A DNA stretch of 64,000 nt from positions 124,001 to 188,000 of the forward strand of contig NBIV01000079.1 of assembly GCA_003194525.1 (NCBI GenBank), read 5' to 3'. A program made the translations under genes and the position numbers. The DNA comes from Gracilariopsis chorda (taxonomy: Eukaryota > Rhodophyta > Florideophyceae > Gracilariales > Gracilariaceae). Under the pieces are notes generated by a model that was given only the letters and a program-made list of their open reading frames with translations, did not search any database and was not told where the DNA came from. Positions 20,852 to 32,419 of the stretch are shown here, piece by piece. Within the stretch, counting starts at the first letter, position 1; each line of letters starts with the position of its first letter.

Positions 20852-23237
20852 TCAAAGCATTTCTAAAGCCAAAGAAGTAGAAACGAGGTCACCTAGTCCA
20901 TGATCCAGTTCATCTAAGTCCATATCGTCTTCCGCATCTTCCACTTCCTCACATGAGATGCTTTCATCATCAATAAATCTAGAATAGACCTGCCCATTAG
21001 ACCTTCCGGCTATCGTCTCACGTGCTATACCAAAACGCAGATCTGTATATGTTTCTCTACTCAACTTCCTCACTGTCATGTTATGGGAGGCAAAGAGTAA
21101 TTTATTGTGCGTACAGAACACCAGTTTCGATACCTTCTACTCATGTTAACGGTCTCGAACGGAGGTTCTTATGCGATATTGAAGGCTGAAACTTCGCTAT
21201 ACACTGGAAGAAGACGGACTAGAGCACAAGATTCTGAGAGCAAATTCTCTAAGTAAGCGAGAGACGTCGTACTCCGTCCAGAAAAACACCGGTGACCTGC
21301 TATACATCATCAAAGAATGCCTAGAAATAGGATCTTGTGTTTGTGAACGCCGAGACAACCTTGCGCCAATAAATCACATAAGCGCTGTACTGCCGCGTTC
21401 TCACCAACATTGCTGGACAACTTCTCAGTGTCTGGAAAACATTCTGAACGCACAAAAGACAAATATGTTGAATGATATGCGGCCGGGACTCACTCAGGTT
21501 CTCTTTAGGGCTTCTGATGTCAAGCAAGTACGCGACACGATGCAATGGCGTCACGAGTGGTATTTTTCCGCCTTCGCCTTTTAGTCGCTCTTCAAAAACT
21601 CGGATCACGTCGTCCCTTCTTTCTGAATTGTAGAAAGGCGTCAAGGGCAGCTGCTTAAGTTTCTCGAAGAGCTGCATAGTAGCCAGATACACCTCGGAGA
21701 GTAAGGACAACTCATCGTCAAATATTCGCAAATACTGTCGGACAAGACGCAGTATATGATATATGTCAAGGAGCTTTTCATAGAGAGATTCGTTGCGCAC
21801 GGTTTGTTTGAATACTACCCTACTTTTTCAGTTATGACCACCATAAATACTTGTGGTAAAATCCGAATAGTCGAGTAGATCGAGGAGAACCGGCTTGCTT
21901 CTCAAAAACGTAGCAACCATGCTTTTTGATGACGCAAATCGGGTTGCAGCCATCCAGCAGGGAAGAATTTCAGTTCCAGGTAGCTGAACTCTCCCGTATC
22001 TGTCTAGATGGGAAGCAGACCGTCCAGAATCACGGAAGTTGTATTCTGTCTTCAGCTCCTTGAACTTCGAATACAGTTTCGGATGGTTTCTACGGTATGC
22101 AATCACTGCGGTCACCATTGAAAGAACCTTTTTGATCCACAACAGCTGCCCAATATCTTGCATTAACACATTCGCCATGTGCGGCTGGTCCTGCATGGGA
22201 AGCATATGACTTTGTCTTTCTACAAGAAGTTCCTTGGCTTTGATGCAGGAAGAAGGGTTGTCAATTACAATAGCACATATTAGTATCATCTCTCCGAATT
22301 CCGACCTAGATTCTTCGCAAAGTCTTGCATAGAGTCCGGCGTCAACCCTCCTTGATCCGGTGTACATTGATCCTAAGAAAAAGTTCTCACGTACCTTTTG
22401 AGTACCGGTCAGGGACAGCAAAACATTGACCACTAATGCTCCGTTTCTGTCCGTTCAGCCATCAAATATCAACGTACAAAAGGTCTCTTTCAGGGAGCTC
22501 GAAATAGATCCTTTCACCCGAGTATGCATAGACTCATAGTATCTTTTCACATTTTTTCTCCACATTCCCTCTGGTGTAGGAAGTTGTAGACCCGTTGAAT
22601 GGTTTGCGAGTTTAATGAGCTGATAGGACTCATTGGAGCCTTCAACTCTGCTCAGTAAAGAAAATAGCAGCATGTATTTCACCATAAACTTTGTCAGTAG
22701 CTCATTGAACTTCGTTCGATGCTCGTACGAATCAATACTTCGATCTTCTTTTGCAACGGTACTCCGCACGAGAGATGTTTGCGGGCCAAGGCTGGATTCA
22801 GCATTGGATCTTTGAGACATCAGAATGTCTGCACCAGAGATAGTTGTGTGTCTTCGGTTCTTAGATATTGATGGCGTGACTGGAAAAGAAAAATGATCGC
22901 ATCTACCACCTTTCAAATTCGCTCTGTAATAGGCGGCAAGGTGTTTGTCTTGAAGCACTCGCTTACGATTGGCTGCAGATGTTGTGCCGCACCGCAACAA
23001 ATGTTGTCCTAGCTTGGTTGTATTTGGTATTTTAGCTTGAGCATACCACTAACAGCCTTTGCAAGTTAGTTAAATACGATTTATATTATTACCATCATTC
23101 TTGGTAAGCTCACGCATTTCAAAAATATCGGTCATCCACCATTTCTTCGTTTTTGTTTTCAATCCACTGTCTGATCCAGTAACTACGTGAATTTCTTCTG
23201 TGTGTGTGTTTGAATCAGAAAGGTTGTTGAGAGACAT
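20852..23237 (-). pseudogene. hAT-superfamily transposase (DUF659/BED type), decayed
   Basis: A single minus-strand frame from ATG 23237 to about 21321 reads as a hAT transposase. A BED-like zinc-finger remnant (C-x2-C, then HLLRC) lies near 23060-22985. A DUF659-type catalytic region follows, with ETFCTLIFDG then TDRNGALVVNVLLSLTG and AIVIDNPSSCIKAKELL, and a MANVLMQDIGQLLW segment. The C-terminal dimerisation block ALRILCSSPSSSSVYSE is readable near 21200 in another frame, with a tail to 20852. In-frame stops: TAA 23070-23072, TAG 23049-23051, TGA 22455-22457 (where DGW is expected), TGA 21828-21830, TAG 21321-21323. A frameshift separates the C-terminus. The element is dead. Terminal repeats and an 8-bp target duplication were not found. 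Confidence 0.8.
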
Positions 23238-23738
23238 CTTGTGGACAAATCACAGAGATAGTATTGGAATCTAGAACAAAACCGACGCGACGAAAGCACG
23301 AAGATCTGGGAAGGTTAGTTTGTATTCGGTATGGGGATGGAATTCGTTTTCGATTGGAGAAAAGGAAGCAAGACAGTTGCACGAAGTGGTAGACTTCGGT
23401 GCTATGGCTAGCGTGGCAGCTTGCAGTCTCGTCTTTTCTGAGCTCGTTTTTGCGCTCTTCAGTGCGCCATTGGAGCGTAAAAGGTGTATAATTGTAGTTT
23501 ATACAAATTTTGAAGTTAGGAAGCAGTTTTACATATACAGCAATGGTTGCCGGCTCTTGTAGCTTTAAGTTTACAAGAACGAATGACTATGAATATGCAT
23601 TGTAAACCGTAGAAACAGAGAGTTTCCAAAATTTTTGGGAAGATGACACAGACTGTAGCACCTGAGGAAACTTTCCAAGCCAGAACGTCACGTGGCAAGG
23701 GCAGAGGAAAGTTTCCATTTCTGATTTTCGTGGCTCCC
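23238..23738. other. Flank between hAT remnant and Copia fossil
   Basis: No gene is recognised. A palindromic GGAAA(G/C)TTTCC motif occurs twice near 23668 and 23707, and a related one near 18030. The adjoining 120-bp repeat at 23739 may mark the edge of the Copia fossil. Confidence 0.35.
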
Positions 23739-23858
23739 TGGCTGCTTCTCTGACGTTGCAGGGAGGGCAGATCAAGAATGTCATTTATTTATTGCCTCCA
23801 GTTGGAACGAGGGGACTGTATTCCACGTTCCAACTAGTGGACAGCGTAGCTCCATCCA
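23739..23858 (-). repeat. Candidate 3' LTR of the Copia fossil
   Basis: This 120-bp sequence matches 39834-39953 at about 85%. Read on the minus strand it starts TGG and ends CCA, so it has TG...CA ends. It contains AATAAATAAATGA, a possible polyadenylation signal. It lies about 250 bp beyond the RNase H remnant, where a 3' LTR is expected. No target-site duplication was found. Confidence 0.5.
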
Positions 23859-24113
23859 CACTGTCCCTCACGATCATGTCATTCAACGCAGATTGAGACT
23901 CCTACGAGTAGTAACGACCGTTAAAAAACCTATACCACAGCAAAACTTATAGGAAAAATCTGGTGTCTAGGAAAAGGTATGGCACTCTTACTACATATAA
24001 TACTTATCACAATTAAACCAGTATATATATTTTGAGAACAGAGTTGATAGAAATGAAGTAAGGTTAGTGATACATTAATGCAGTCAGATAATACTTACAA
24101 GGTTATGATGTTG

Positions 24114-24697
24114 TTAAATTAAGCCACAAAACAAGGCCAGTTTTTTAAGCGTGTCAAAGGCCACACGATTAGTGAAGATGTGGGCAGCTTGCAGGTCAGT
24201 ACATATTGATTTCAAGTCGATTACCTCAGTCTGGAGCAACTCTTTTATGTGGTAGTATTTGAGATCAATATGTTTGTTTCTTTCCGAGACCTTTGGATTC
24301 TTCAAGATTTAAATAGAAGTCGAACTGTCCGTTACTATTGAGATGGGGTACATTTGAGGTTTACTCTCCAGGACTGTTTCGTTGCGTAATTCCCAGTAGA
24401 TTCTACGAAACCAAGTAACCATGTTTCTAAAATATGATAGTGCAATATAGTTTGCCTTTCCACACGACAATGCAACACGGGTTGCTTTTTGGTCGTCCAA
24501 ATCACAGGTGCTTTGTTCATCTTTATTAGTAATCCAGTCGTAGGCTTTCTCGTCTCGCGGCGACCAGCTCAATCTGCGTCACAGAACGCTTCCATTAGTG
24601 CTGTGTTAATAGTAGGAAAAAACAAGCCAAGACCACTTGTACCCTTTAAGTAACTCAGTACTCTTTTCGCTAGCCCAACATGCTTCATTAATAGATT
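24114..24697 (-). pseudogene. Copia fossil, RNase H portion
   Basis: The minus-strand translation shows a Copia-type RNase H region: a YLKGTSGLGLFF lead-in, an active-site-like DAD, and the closing block with NKHIDLKYYHIKELL and AAHIFT. It is the missing distal part of the Copia fossil whose reverse transcriptase ends near 35070. It is broken. The right edge at 24697 is the junction with the CACTA-like element. Confidence 0.8.
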
Positions 24698-24900
24698 CCC
24701 TATGAAAAGTAATTCTGGGCCAGATAGGTACTGTAAAGGGCCAATAAATGCTCGAAAACTGACTGTGAGTACCGAAACATGGCCACGCGATGGCCTTGTT
24801 GCACGAACTAATTTTTTAGAGTTTTTTAATTGGGACAGAAAATGTCCGTTGGGAGGTCAACCGATTTCAAACGGCCAGGAAGCTGCCGTTATTGTGCTGT
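24698..24900. repeat. Left terminal and subterminal repeat of the CACTA-like element
   Basis: It begins CCCTATGAAAAG. Short motifs of the type TGGCCA and TGTCC recur (near 24718, 24739, 24781, 24790, 24850). The same motif set fills the opposite end at 34560-35067. Such subterminal arrays are transposase-binding regions in known CACTA elements. Confidence 0.6.
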
Positions 24901-25955
24901 GAATTAAGCGCTCTCAATCACTAGATCCATCGCTACTGCATATCTCACGCACCGCCATGCGCTCATCTTCACCACGCTCACAGCGCCATCGCAATCTGCC
25001 GGGCGCGTCTGCAACGCACGTCGTCACGCTTCGTGCGCGACAAAGCGCGCCTCCGCTAGGCATTCACCCCCGCCCCGGCTCTAAAAGCCCGTCTCACAAA
25101 ACCCCTCGTGCAATACTCGTCTCAAAAACCGCGCTTCATCTACTTGCGATCATGCGCCACGGACCACGCATCACATTCGTATATTCTGCCGCTCTCGCGC
25201 CGCGCTCAACACACAGAGCAAATCACGGAAAGTGGCGCACTGGTACCGAGAGACCTTGATATTGTCATGTCGCATTCTACTGCTGACGTCGACTGGCTGG
25301 TTGCCGCTGCGTGGCTGGCAAAGCATAGGGGGTCGTTTACGTTGATCTTCAAGCCTGCTGGCCAGTCCTGGGCCGTTCTTTGCTTTCTGGCGTTGTAAGG
25401 AGAGCTGCATAGGATTGTTAATCTGCATGCTGTCGACCCGATTCGAATGAGACTGGTCGGTATCATGGAAGCCATGCACTCCGATCGACTTGGTATGGCG
25501 ATTGGCCGCAGTACGGTCAAGGAGTTGAATTGTATGACTAATACCTCGGTCGTCAAGGCGAGAAATTACGCGTTGTTGTGGAGCCTTACCAACTCTGGTA
25601 AGGATGTACGGGCCAAGCACACATAGAGAACAAACAATTTGGAGAAAGAGGTATGTATTTATGCTATGTTATGAGTGTAGTGCATAGTGCAACGGAAGCA
25701 CAATGGCACCATTTCAGAAGGGCAAAGGCGAAACAGATGCGCTGGTTGCCGTCGGCGTCAGCGTTGGCTCGCACTATGCCAGTGGAAGGTAATACGGGAC
25801 AACATGATGCAGTGCTTACAACGGAGGAATGCAGCACATCGAAGGTTTCTCAGAGCCTGTGCGGTACGTAGAGCGAAGAACGGTGAAAAGATTGAACGGG
25901 CAAGCGCTTTCGATATTAACGAAATTGAGAGTGAACTTGATGAACTGCTAAAGAT
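24901..25955. other. Non-coding interior of the CACTA-like element
   Basis: A GC-richer block (about 24950-25260) carries repeated GCGCGAC/AAAGCGCGCC-type words. Frames on both strands (for example 25171-25620) overlap and show no motifs. Nothing further is supported. Confidence 0.35.
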
Positions 25956-26747
25956 TTATGACTGGTTTGCCGAAGCTATCTGACCGCCGGAGTCTTCTTC
26001 ATTAGATATTTGTGCCTGTCTAGTTTCTTTTCCACTTCGTAAGACCATGGAATTTTGAGGTAACTTATGCACCGGTTTCAAATAGTGGATGCAGTTTTTT
26101 AGAACTTTCGTTTCAACTCTAATTTCGTACACATACTGCTTGATTTCATCATCCGGATCACGATCAGTGACTTCTAGATATTGTTCAGCTCGACTGGATT
26201 GACTTGTAACAGATCCTTCTAATTCGCTCACACCGTTTGAAATAAGCGATAGTTCAGAATCAGACGAGTATTGGCTACTACTTTTTGAACTCTCCGTGTT
26301 TGGTGCAGAACTCTGTGAACGTTTGGACCATGTATTGTCTTCTGATTGCTCATCAATGTCTAAATTGCTATGCTTATGAGCATATCGAGCTCTGCGTTTA
26401 GCCAAGCGACTTTTTCTCTCTATCTGAGACTCATTCAAAACCGCCTTTCTGTATCTACTTCTGTTCCTTTCATTTTCATTGGCACGTTTATTGCCTCTCT
26501 CTCTACATAACGCCTTCCGAATTGAGGCACTGAGACGACTCGCCGTTGGTTTTGCAACATTTCCCTGCTTCTCGGAAACAGTATGGACTAATTCGGGGTC
26601 AGCATCATTATTTCGATTGTTCGGTAAGACCGCATTTACAACAAGAACTTCAGCATTTCCTTGAAGCCACACTTTGTTCAGCGGAAATTGGACGCTTTGG
26701 GGCACCATGATCTCGACATAAGAACGCTTCTCTTCATTGGAGGCCAT
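25956..26747 (-). CDS. Ser-rich protein inside the CACTA-like element, unrecognised
   Basis: A frame of 263 codons starts at ATG 26747; it is open for 25 more codons upstream without an ATG. The product has a basic block NRSRYRKAVLNESQIERKSR followed by LAKRRARYAHKHS near residues 100-135, then a long Ser/Glu-rich stretch (SSAPNTESSKSSSQYSS, DSELS). The basic block recalls short Arg-rich DNA-contacting helices in transposon proteins, but no family is recognised. The coding look (no stops over 860 bp, biased composition) makes it more than chance. It is probably a third protein of the element. Confidence 0.4.
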   Translation of the reverse strand: MASNEEKRSYVEIMVPQSVQFPLNKVWLQGNAEVLVVNAVLPNNRNNDADPELVHTVSEKQGNVAKPTASRLSASIRKALCRERGNKRANENERNRSRYRKAVLNESQIERKSRLAKRRARYAHKHSNLDIDEQSEDNTWSKRSQSSAPNTESSKSSSQYSSDSELSLISNGVSELEGSVTSQSSRAEQYLEVTDRDPDDEIKQYVYEIRVETKVLKNCIHYLKPVHKLPQNSMVLRSGKETRQAQISNEEDSGGQIASANQS

Positions 26748-26822
26748 TTCGAAATTTGTTGCTAGTGTACTACACTCACCAAAGCGCTTCAGTTTTTCGA
26801 GGCCAAAAATCGCTGGTTCCAC

Positions 26823-28849
26823 AGACGCGTTTTTCGGAAACGTTAACGATTTGAGATGACGAAGCTAGACGTGTGCGAGACCGATATGGTTCCTGCCACA
26901 AAATCTGTGACAGGAACCAAAACGTGTACAAGTTTTCGCCCTTTATTCATGTTCTTGTGGCAGGCAGGGCTTCAGCACAACGTTGGAGTGCAACGCTGCA
27001 ACTTCACAAGTACCCATGATAACACATGTATCAGGAGTACGTCCAACTGAAGCAAGCATAACCGCCACCACTTCATTCATAATGAATCGCTTCTTCTGTT
27101 ACTACCCGAGCCGCTTCTGTTCTCAATGCCAAGATCGCACAGTGCATTGAAATAGGAAATAGTCTATGGCAGGGACCCACTCTGCACTCGTTGCACACTA
27201 TGAAGCGACACCAAGAACCCACTGCAACACACAGGGGGACTCCGAGCAAGACCAAAGATGGATGGAAACAAACAGTCCAGGTGTTTCGTTCATATTTACT
27301 GTAATACAGTTTGGTCATTGCGCGGTTGCAGTATTAAAAGAAATTCTTGCTTGATGTCCTTGCTTGATGTCCGTGGCACGGATAAAAACTCTACAGCCAA
27401 ATCACTCAGTTCTGGAACAAGATCGTATCTGGTATCGTTGGTCACAGATGCACACGCTCTGCAGCAATCATCACAGCGCATCGTTGTCATGAATTACGAT
27501 TTGATTAACGAATGACAGTCTCCTCCGAATTGGTAGTCGGACGAAACTACTAGGAACGTGCCCGCAGTGTCACTATGCGCCAAACCAACGCTTCTGAATG
27601 TGATACAGTTCTGGTCAGCTCTGCGATGATTGGCATGTATGTCTCACTTTCGCTCTTGCTGTTGCACGGAATGCTATACATCGTCGATCGTACAGATCAA
27701 TGTACCGTTTGGCTAGCACAGATCATAGGTCATATGCGTTGTCAAGTAATGGCTGCGATGGGGCCGGTGGCATCTGTGGGAGCTATGCAACCGCTGAAAC
27801 TCTCAAACGCACAGTGCTGCAAACCCGCGAAACAGAGTTTAATAATTTGAAGTCAGAGCTTGCACAGAAACCACTTTAACTTGTTACCCATCATGAGCTA
27901 TCTAGATGTGAGCTTCTAGAACCATCGTGCGTGGATTGAACTGAGCACGGGAATGATACCTTATTCATGTTTTCATGAAGTGCTTCTGTAACAAGATGTT
28001 GGTAGGCCTCATTGGACCCAATTTTGATGGAGTGAAGTACTCATGCTGGGCATTATGGGCAGTGAAATCCGACAAAACTCAAGGACCTCCAAGGAAAAGC
28101 ACCGCTGACATCAAAGAGCATAAATGTGCTGCAATTATGGTTCCCTATGAAATTTTTCTTTCAGGACAGCGAGAATTCAATGCGTAGCTGGGAACACTTC
28201 GCTGAGATCAGAAGCTTTTGTTATAATGAAGGGTTTTTCCACCTACAAAACGTCTTACAAGACAATCTCCAGATCCCCATAAGGTACTCCATGCAATGGT
28301 AACGTGTACGACAAAGGTTATTCTCCGTCCGTGGATGCGCTCAAGCATTGTGCGACCACGTTCTTCAGTCCTGTACACAGACACAGGGTTTTGCACCGTA
28401 TTCACCAGTACGCATCTACTGCTACAGTTCCCTTTGCAGTGTCTACGACGTTGCAATTCTTGGCCTGCGAGCAGCTGGAACTGCGCTTCTACATCAACTA
28501 CTCGTATCATACATCTACCTCAATACTACAACTGGCGTCATATTTATGATGATATCATTGTCTTCATTGCTGTGCAGAATCGTTTCATTTTTCAAAAGGC
28601 AAAAATGGAGATCTTGATCTTTGTCTGGGAAGCAAAGAAGAGGATCATAGGCACAACGCAGAAGCACTCAGACATGTGACTCACTTGTTCATTGCGCAAG
28701 TTCTGTTATCGTTCATTTCCATTATCGCTTGTTTTACTTTCCTCTACATATCTCACATGTGCGTCATATCTAATCACCCTTGTTACAGCATTATGAGATT
28801 GTGTGGTTTAAAATCGTTGGAGTTATTCCATTATTTATCATGGTTTCGT
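26823..28849. other. Interior of the CACTA-like element without recognised gene
   Basis: About 2 kb between the Ser-rich frame and the transposase 3' end. Frames are under 130 codons on both strands, overlapping and without motifs. Nothing is supported. Confidence 0.4.
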
Positions 28850-31791
28850 ACATCCTTGCAGAATGGACTTTCTTCCAATCTTGGTTTCATTGCGATATGG
28901 ATCAAGATAGTACCTCCCTTCAATGTCAAGGAAGCCAATAACTCTCTGAATACAGCTCGCATGCTCAGTCTTCTTCATTACGTGGCCCTTTTTATCTGTC
29001 TACACAAGGTCGAGCATGTGATCCTCTACCATGCTATGCTGCCATTTAACATCTGTGAACACAGCAGCTACTCTCAACCGTGAAAGTTGGAACACAACCT
29101 CGACAATTTTTTGAATAGAACCATAATACACGTGCCACACCTTGTTCAATGCTCCTGGATCAGATGTATCCTCCGACTGCGAAGATATTTCTGGAGAAAA
29201 ATGAGCAGCGATGCAGTACCTTTGCCGTGCTTGTGCTTGTGTGGAAGAGAGTTGAGATCGCACATGGTGACAATCGATGCTTTCAATTACCAATTCGTCG
29301 GCACCTCTACTCAATGTTGCCCGTCTGAACTGCTTCAAGGATACTATGTTGGCAACATCTTTCTCATCTGGAAAGTTTTCTGCCAGAAAGTACCGTACTG
29401 CTCGCTTTTGCTCCTTGGTCAGCTTCTGGTACTTTGTCCCAGCTCCATGACCTTTTGCACCGGTGTGATATTCTGATACGCTCTCAGAACCACTGCTACG
29501 ACTTAGAGCAGCCATTGGATATGAACTTGATTCCTCAAAAATGTCTGTGAATGGTCTTCCTCCGTTGGCCACTTTCAGAGCAAACAATTTGAAGTTTTTG
29601 TGAAAGATGTGTGACGGAATATTGGACGTCTGCTGAACTCGTCTGCCTATTTCCCCTAAAAGTCTTTCTACAAGAAACTGGGAAGTGATTGGGAGGGGAC
29701 CGAATTCGTTGAGAAGCTCGGGCAAGTGCAGTATGGAATACGTGGTAGGAGTAAGACAATATGAATCATGCTTGTTTGCGCAAAAGAGCATCACGATTCT
29801 TGCATAGCATTCTTCCACCACGCGTTCGAGATCCTTAACGAACGTGTCATCACAATTGTAAGTGAAGCTTAGGTTCACCAAATGTTTTGTCTGATTCCAA
29901 AGGTTGATAATCTGTTTGTCTACTTTGAAACGATGAAAAAACGGAAGAAAATACAGTTCTGCATGGCGCTTCAGGTCTTTGGCTTTGTATCGAGACAGAT
30001 TTTGAAGAGAAAGCGGAGCTCTTCCCCAAGAGCTTGGTATCCCATGGATACAGAGATCCAAGGATTTGTTTATCCTTTCCATAATGCTGACAGGTATGCA
30101 GTACCTTGGAGTTTGTTCGAGCTTGGTGTGTCTTGGGTGAATGCATGTAAGAAGTCTGAGAACTGGTTTACTCCATCCCAAGAAGACCAAGTGCATGACA
30201 TCGTACGGAGAGGAGAAGACAGAATCCATCAGCAGGTTTGATAAGCAAGAGGGTCTTTTGATCCCTGACTCGTTAATCAGTCGTCGTTTTGAGCTCTCTT
30301 CGATGTTGCTGGAACTCAGATCTCTCCATATTCATCTAACACCTGACGCCAATCTCTTCCGTCCACATTCGTTTCTTATGATGTCACCGCTCCGGTATGA
30401 ACTTCTTCTCGCTAGAGCTTGCTTCAGAAGCAATTTGTTTTCCGGTACAGCACAAAGGCACCGTGTTTCCTTCATGTACACTCTTTTCTTCATGCAAAAT
30501 CGACAAAACAGTTTCGCTGTGTGACCAACGTAACCCAGAACTTTTGATACAGCTGGCCAATCTGCTGTGAAGTACAGAACAAAGCGTGCACACTTCTTAT
30601 GTTTCCATCATGGCAGAGTGTCATTATTCCTTTCTCTAACTCGTTCAGGTCCAAAACTATGTCCGTCATGAAGGTATCAAAGTATTGCGGGTCATGCGTT
30701 GAAGAAATAACGCTGTGGGTTAAGCAGTTTGACGCTCGGCTTCTTTCGTGAAGGGTAAAGTTTAGAATGGTGGAGATGACTGGCCAGCACGAGATGGGTT
30801 CTCCCTTGCGGTTCTGAGAGCATTCTAATCCATCTGAGAACAGCGTGAGGAAAATGACAAGGTCGTTGCCGTGTGGCGTAAACTTTTCCAGAAGTGCACT
30901 GTGCTGTCTTTGAAACATTGAGCCATGATAATAATCATGCTCTTCAACTTCAGATCGACTGTGGGAAATTGATTTCTTTGCTCTGAGAAACCCTTCCATT
31001 ATTGCACGAAAGGAATCAGGAGCACGGAAAAGCGCTTTCAGGGCTGATGATGGTTTCATGAACGAATATTTTTGAGGACTTTTCGCGAGAGAGCAATCGC
31101 AGCAGGGGCATTTGGGTACGGATTTCAGTCGTCCCGAACAAGCAACATGTCCTCTACGACACATTCTCACGAACGATTTCTCGACATGAGCCTTACGAAA
31201 CGCATACGATATAAGGCTTCTGTAATAAAAGGGCGAGGATATCGGTGCCACTTTCATCAGTCTTTCAATGGCTCTCTGGGACACATTGGACACTTCTGCA
31301 TTGTATATGAAACCAGCCAAACGTTCATATTCTTCTTGAATTGGATATTTGATATCTTCCGTTGAGTGTGCTGAAAGCTCTATGGAGTGTTCAGCGTGAT
31401 GCGAAAACGCTGGAGATGAGGAATGTATCCCAAAGACTGGTGAAAGTGGTGGTACTTCGAACGATTGGCCAAGTTGCTGTTCCAGTGTTACACTAGCACA
31501 CGTTTGGAGATCAGGACCATTTATACCGTTCTCAACATATGCACTAGCCTTCGTGAGAGAGTAATCCCCATTATGACGGTCCCCGTACTCGAGAGGAATC
31601 TTTACACTCTCTTTTTCATCAGGTTCTTGCAGGACTTCAGATTGTCGTGATGAAGTTTTAATTTCATAACCAGGTTGTTGAGAATCATTTTTCTGGGGCA
31701 CTACCCCTGGATATGCCCTTTCTTCTTCTCTACCAAAAGAAGTATCTCTCTCGACTGGACACTTGCGTGCTCGCTTTTGAGCTCCCTCCAC
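28850..31791 (-). pseudogene. CACTA-type transposase (Transposase_21 / DUF4218-like), broken
   Basis: The upstream part (31791 to 30490) carries the Transposase_21 hallmarks LVIFLTLFSDGLECSQNRKG and ISCWPVISTILNF, after a Cys-rich cluster (CRRGHVAC, CPCCDC). The middle reads GHTAKLFCRFCMKKR in a shifted frame. The downstream part (30229 to about 28850) has SPYDVMHLVFLGWSKP and a DUF4218-like ILHLPELLNEFGPLPITS. Breaks: a frameshift near 30520, TGA near 30324, TAG at 29000 before a readable tail. An N-terminal zinc-finger-like segment (KYHCK...MLRR) near 31870 lies in another frame, beside a possible splice donor GTAGGT, so the first exon may be separate. The protein would excise and insert the element. 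It lies divergently opposite the acidic gene at 32420. Confidence 0.75.
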
Positions 31792-32419
31792 ATATCTTAT
31801 CTCTGAGGAAAATCTATCTTCCTCCTCAGCATGATAATGTTCGAAAAGCGATTACCTACCTTGCAGTGATATTTCCCATCGGTATCTCTTTCTTCCTCTC
31901 CCCATATCACAGTGCTGCAGAACGATATGTTTATATGATTGATGCGGAATGAAAAAGGCAAATGACTAGTACTCACTCTGCGAATGAAGAAGATGCAACC
32001 TGCCACCGCGGAGATACAATAATTTGGGAACAATTTATTCTAAGATTTGAAAATGGCAAAAGCTTCGGGCAACACGTACTTTTCACTTCACTTATCTCTT
32101 TTCTGTTCACATGCTTGCGGTATTTGGGCATCCTTCGCCCTCTGGAACTTCTTGAAACGAGTCTCATACCCCCGGTCTCTGCATCTGAAATACTTCATTC
32201 CGTTCCTATCCCCTTTCCTTCATCTGTGACGAAGCATTAGCCTACAGCTGACGTACTTCTTCGCACCGTTCTTCACAGGTAGAACGGCCTTTCTGAGAAG
32301 GTCATTGTTTTTACAAAGAGTAAGTGTGCTCTCCATATTCTTTTGCACCAAATGCATTCCTGCATGACGCGGTTTCCTACTAACTACAAATCCTTTCTTG
32401 GTTCCTGTGTGCATTTAGC
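31792..32419. promoter_or_regulatory. Bidirectional intergenic region of the CACTA-like element
   Basis: It separates the divergent starts of the transposase (minus) and the acidic accessory gene (plus), so promoters for both should lie here. Part of it (31840-32033, minus strand) may code for the first transposase exon, ending at a donor-like CAAG|GTAGGT. No TATA box was identified with confidence. Confidence 0.35.

Noticed and set aside
28676-29083. A hydrophobic plus-strand protein of 135 codons
   Set aside because: It is antisense to the readable C-terminal part of the CACTA-type transposase; hydrophobicity is a by-product of charged codons on the other strand.
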